Assembly (NCBI GenBank): GCA_910578815.1
Contig: CAJTSE010000017.1
Location: 43,905 to 76,862, forward strand
DNA: 32,958 bases
Direction: 5' to 3'
Origin: an uncultured Acetatifactor sp.
GTDB lineage: Bacteria > Bacillota > Clostridia > Lachnospirales > Lachnospiraceae
Of this stretch, positions 30,953 to 32,958 are shown piece by piece. The notes under the pieces were generated by a model that saw nothing but the letters and a program-made list of their open reading frames with translations, did not search any database and was not told where the DNA came from. The stretch's first letter is position 1, and every line of letters starts with the position of its first letter. A program made the position numbers and the translations under genes.

Positions 30953-31630
30953 TCATCGCACGCCTTGGTCCTCCAGCGGCAAAAGAATCTCCGTAGTAAA
31001 AGCACCGTCCTCACTGTTTCGGGAAAGATACCCCCCATGGCGCTCTACAATCGTATCAATGCGGACAAGCCCAAAGCCATGGCCCTCCCCCTTTCCTGAG
31101 GCAAAACGGCCGCCTGTTTTTAACAGCTTCTTTCCCGCACACAAATTGGTAACTGACAGATACAGCCTGTTATCCTTAATATCCATGTACACCCGTATCA
31201 TCCGTTCCTCTTCCGGCAGGGACAGACTGGCTTCAATGGCATTATCCAGCAGATTCCCCAGAATAACGCATAGATCCAGCTCAGGAAAACCAAATTTTAC
31301 CGGAATCTGTACCGACGTTTTTACGGGAATGTGCTTTTCTGCCGCCAGCGCGAGCTTGCTTCCCAATATAGCATCAGCCATGGGATTCCCGGTCTTTACC
31401 GGCATGTCCACCGTATTTAGATCCGACTCCAACATGTCCAGATACCGCAGAAGCTCTTCCGTATTGCCCGACCGGGCAAGCACCTTCATCGTGCCGATGT
31501 GATTCCGATAATCATGCCGCCAGCCCCGCATCTTTCGGTACATGGTATCCACCTCCTTGTAATGGGTATCCACCAACTCCCTCTGATAGGCTGCCAGCCT
31601 CTTGTCAATATAGCGCGATAAAAAAGCCAT
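30953..31630 (-). CDS. GHKL sensor histidine kinase without membrane domain (AgrC/VirS-like)
   Basis: 225 residues. The phosphoacceptor box is RHDYRNHIGTMK with His39, as in AgrC/ComD-type kinases. The N-box is NLLDNAIEAS and the G-box GHGFGLVRI, giving a complete ATP-binding domain. The ATG at 31630 has GGAGG five bases upstream. The frame extends to 31696, adding 22 residues with no ribosome binding site. Either way the multi-helix membrane sensor usual for this family is missing, and the 15 bases to the response regulator leave no room for it. It may sense an internal signal, be driven by another membrane protein, or be a truncated kinase. It is followed by a strong terminator. Confidence 0.87.
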   Translation of the reverse strand: MAFLSRYIDKRLAAYQRELVDTHYKEVDTMYRKMRGWRHDYRNHIGTMKVLARSGNTEELLRYLDMLESDLNTVDMPVKTGNPMADAILGSKLALAAEKHIPVKTSVQIPVKFGFPELDLCVILGNLLDNAIEASLSLPEEERMIRVYMDIKDNRLYLSVTNLCAGKKLLKTGGRFASGKGEGHGFGLVRIDTIVERHGGYLSRNSEDGAFTTEILLPLEDQGVR

Positions 31631-31711
31631 AGCCGCCTCCTTTGCAATATAACAATTCTGCCATGTCAGCCATAAATCGTAAAGGAAACACCGCATGGCT
31701 GAACCGACACT

Positions 31712-32416
31712 TTATAATCTGTCAATAATGGCACGATTCAGCGTATCATATGCTCCACGGGGAAGGGGAAGCACCGTTCCGTCAGGAAACAAAACCTCGT
31801 TCCTCATAATACGATACAGTTTTGTCAAATTCACGATATAAGAACGTCCCACCCGCAGAAAACGCTCGTCCAGTTCGTTTTCAAAGTCTCCCAGCTTATG
31901 ACGGACAACAAAATCTCCCCGCCCCTCCGCATGAATGGTCACGTAATTACGAGCCGCCTCCAGAAACAGCACACTCCCCATGGGAAGACGTACAATTTCA
32001 TTAGCCGTCTTTACGGTCAGAAGTCTTTCCTCCCGGCAAAGCCGCTCCACGGCACGGTCCATCACCTGCATAAATCGGTCCGGATCCACAGGCTTCATCA
32101 GGTAATTCAACGCCGACACGTCATACCCTTCCGCAATATAGTCGGAATAGCCCGTAATAAATACAATAACTGCCGTGCTGTTCTTCTCCCGAAGCCTTTT
32201 CGCCATGGTTACCCCGTCCATGCCGGACATTTCTATATCAAGAAGAATAACATCACAGGCCGGATCTTCTTCGTATTGAAATAAAAATGCCTCCGCAGAA
32301 GGGTACGAATGAATCTGCACGGAAAGACCCCGTGCAGATGCCCATTGCTGCAAAATAGAGCTGATATATTTTATATCTGTAGGATTGTCGTCCGTGATGG
32401 CAATTCGGTATGGCAT
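31712..32416 (-). CDS. LytTR-family response regulator (AgrA/VirR-like)
   Basis: 234 residues. The receiver domain (1-120) has the acidic pair D9/D10 in AITDDNP, the phosphorylation Asp in VILLDIEM (about residue 56), and the conserved Lys in YLMKPVD. The LytTR DNA-binding domain (about 132-234) contains FLEAARNYVTIH and FLRVGRSYIVNL. It is the cognate partner of the adjacent kinase. AAGGGAG is five bases before the ATG. LytTR regulators usually bind paired GTT-type direct repeats; a weak candidate lies before the ABC exporter pair. Often this family controls peptide signalling or bacteriocin export, but no signal-peptide gene was found. Confidence 0.93.
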   Translation of the reverse strand: MPYRIAITDDNPTDIKYISSILQQWASARGLSVQIHSYPSAEAFLFQYEEDPACDVILLDIEMSGMDGVTMAKRLREKNSTAVIVFITGYSDYIAEGYDVSALNYLMKPVDPDRFMQVMDRAVERLCREERLLTVKTANEIVRLPMGSVLFLEAARNYVTIHAEGRGDFVVRHKLGDFENELDERFLRVGRSYIVNLTKLYRIMRNEVLFPDGTVLPLPRGAYDTLNRAIIDRL

Positions 32417-32509
32417 GGTTCTCCCTTATCTTCTTAACTTCATGATATTTCTCATAAATCTTTTTTGCGCCTGCTTAAGAGTTCTTGCCTGCAGCCCTCA
32501 GCTGACAAT

Positions 32510-32515
32510 ATTATA
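32510..32515 (-). promoter_or_regulatory. Candidate -10 box of the two-component operon
   Basis: A perfect TATAAT on the minus strand, about 95 bases before the response-regulator start. The -35 region (TTTATT) is weak, which would suit an activated promoter. Confidence 0.4.
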
Positions 32516-32582
32516 CAGCAAAGCCAAAACTTAATAAAGTACGACTTAATGAATCGTTTCTGCAATCACTTTTATTCCTGAA

Positions 32583-32958
32583 TCAATTTCTTAATATCGT
32601 CCTGATACCCTTCTTTATGGCACTGAACACCTTACCCAGCCCAAAGCTGCCGGCACTGGATAATCCTTCCGTAACGCCTTTCGTCAGCATTCCCTGAAAG
32701 AAATCGCCAAAATCGAAATTTCTCTTCCTTCTCTGCGGGCTCTCCCCCTGTCTGGTGCTGTACTGGTAGCCGCGGGCTGCACTGTAGCCAAGACCCTGTC
32801 CCGGCAGGCCGGAACTATCACAGCCGCTCCTGGGGTCTCTTCCGTTTGTGTAGGGTGAAAGGGCTCCTGAGACTAATGCACCGGCCATCCCCGGCATTCC
32901 TGAGTATGCCCCTGCTCCCGTCTGGCCCATGCCTCCCAGGAACTCTGAAATGTAATTG
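32583..32958 (-). CDS. Glycine-rich protein, 5' end outside the window
   Basis: The frame is open to the window edge (NYISEFLGG before the first ATG at 32930), and that ATG has GGGAGG only one base upstream, so the true start is probably beyond 32958. The visible part is low-complexity and rich in Gly, Ser and Ala (GQTGAGAYSGMPGMAGALVS), then basic (RRKRNFDFGDFFQG), and ends VFSAIKKGIRTILRN. I do not recognise it. It is followed by about 166 bases without a gene before the response regulator. Confidence 0.6.
   Translation of the reverse strand, partial: NYISEFLGGMGQTGAGAYSGMPGMAGALVSGALSPYTNGRDPRSGCDSSGLPGQGLGYSAARGYQYSTRQGESPQRRKRNFDFGDFFQGMLTKGVTEGLSSAGSFGLGKVFSAIKKGIRTILRN

Noticed and set aside
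30953..32416. Complete Agr quorum-sensing locus
   Set aside because: Only kinase- and regulator-like genes are present; no AgrB-type peptidase or AgrD-type peptide was found, and the kinase has no membrane sensor.
1..32958. CRISPR array or intact insertion sequence
   Set aside because: No series of regularly spaced identical repeats, no cas genes, and no complete transposase with terminal repeats were seen.

Overview
This 33 kb window looks like a chromosomal segment of an anaerobic Clostridia, most likely Lachnospiraceae. The basis is family content (a T-box leader ahead of an archaeal-type prolyl-tRNA synthetase, YitT, DUF1846, a MecA-like adaptor, and a remnant of an FeS/hydrogenase-like chemoreceptor typical of these bacteria), AGGAGG-type ribosome binding sites and intermediate GC. 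No rRNA, tRNA, CRISPR array or intact mobile element was seen.

Layout. 1-8.6 kb is mostly housekeeping: DUF1846 protein (+), CTP synthase pyrG (+), YitT membrane protein (-), trmB (-), a penicillin-binding D,D-carboxypeptidase (+) and a DEDDh exonuclease (-). 7.7-10.65 kb is an operon on the minus strand: promoter, T-box leader, proS, an alpha/beta hydrolase coupled to proS, then the exonuclease. 10.7-10.9 kb holds a small decayed coding fragment. 11.0-14.8 kb is a heterodimeric ABC exporter operon with a near-consensus promoter and a 17-bp-stem terminator.

14.8-25.1 kb is rich in chemoreceptors. On the minus strand are an MCP coupled to a MecA-like adaptor, a lipoprotein coupled to a fused permease-ATPase importer, and a ferredoxin/hydrogenase-like MCP that has lost its middle and its reading frame. 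A GH88 hydrolase follows. On the plus strand a more GC-rich pair, an MCP overlapping an FMN-binding lipoprotein, sits between a transposase remnant and an AraC-family remnant, which suggests acquisition by transfer.

25.4-33 kb is all on the minus strand. In transcription order it holds a truncated glycine-rich protein at the window edge, a LytTR response regulator, a GHKL sensor kinase without membrane segments, a strong terminator, two ABC exporter half-transporters, then a 66-aa protein and a FIST-domain protein behind a perfect-consensus promoter.

The observations most worth following are: (i) an 83-bp element (73/83 identical between two copies) placed directly before the start codons of the D,D-carboxypeptidase and the second ABC exporter, with a hairpin conserved by a compensatory change; (ii) the internally deleted hydrogenase-like chemoreceptor; (iii) the MCP/FMN-lipoprotein pair as a possible redox-taxis unit; and (iv) the single-chain permease-ATPase importer.
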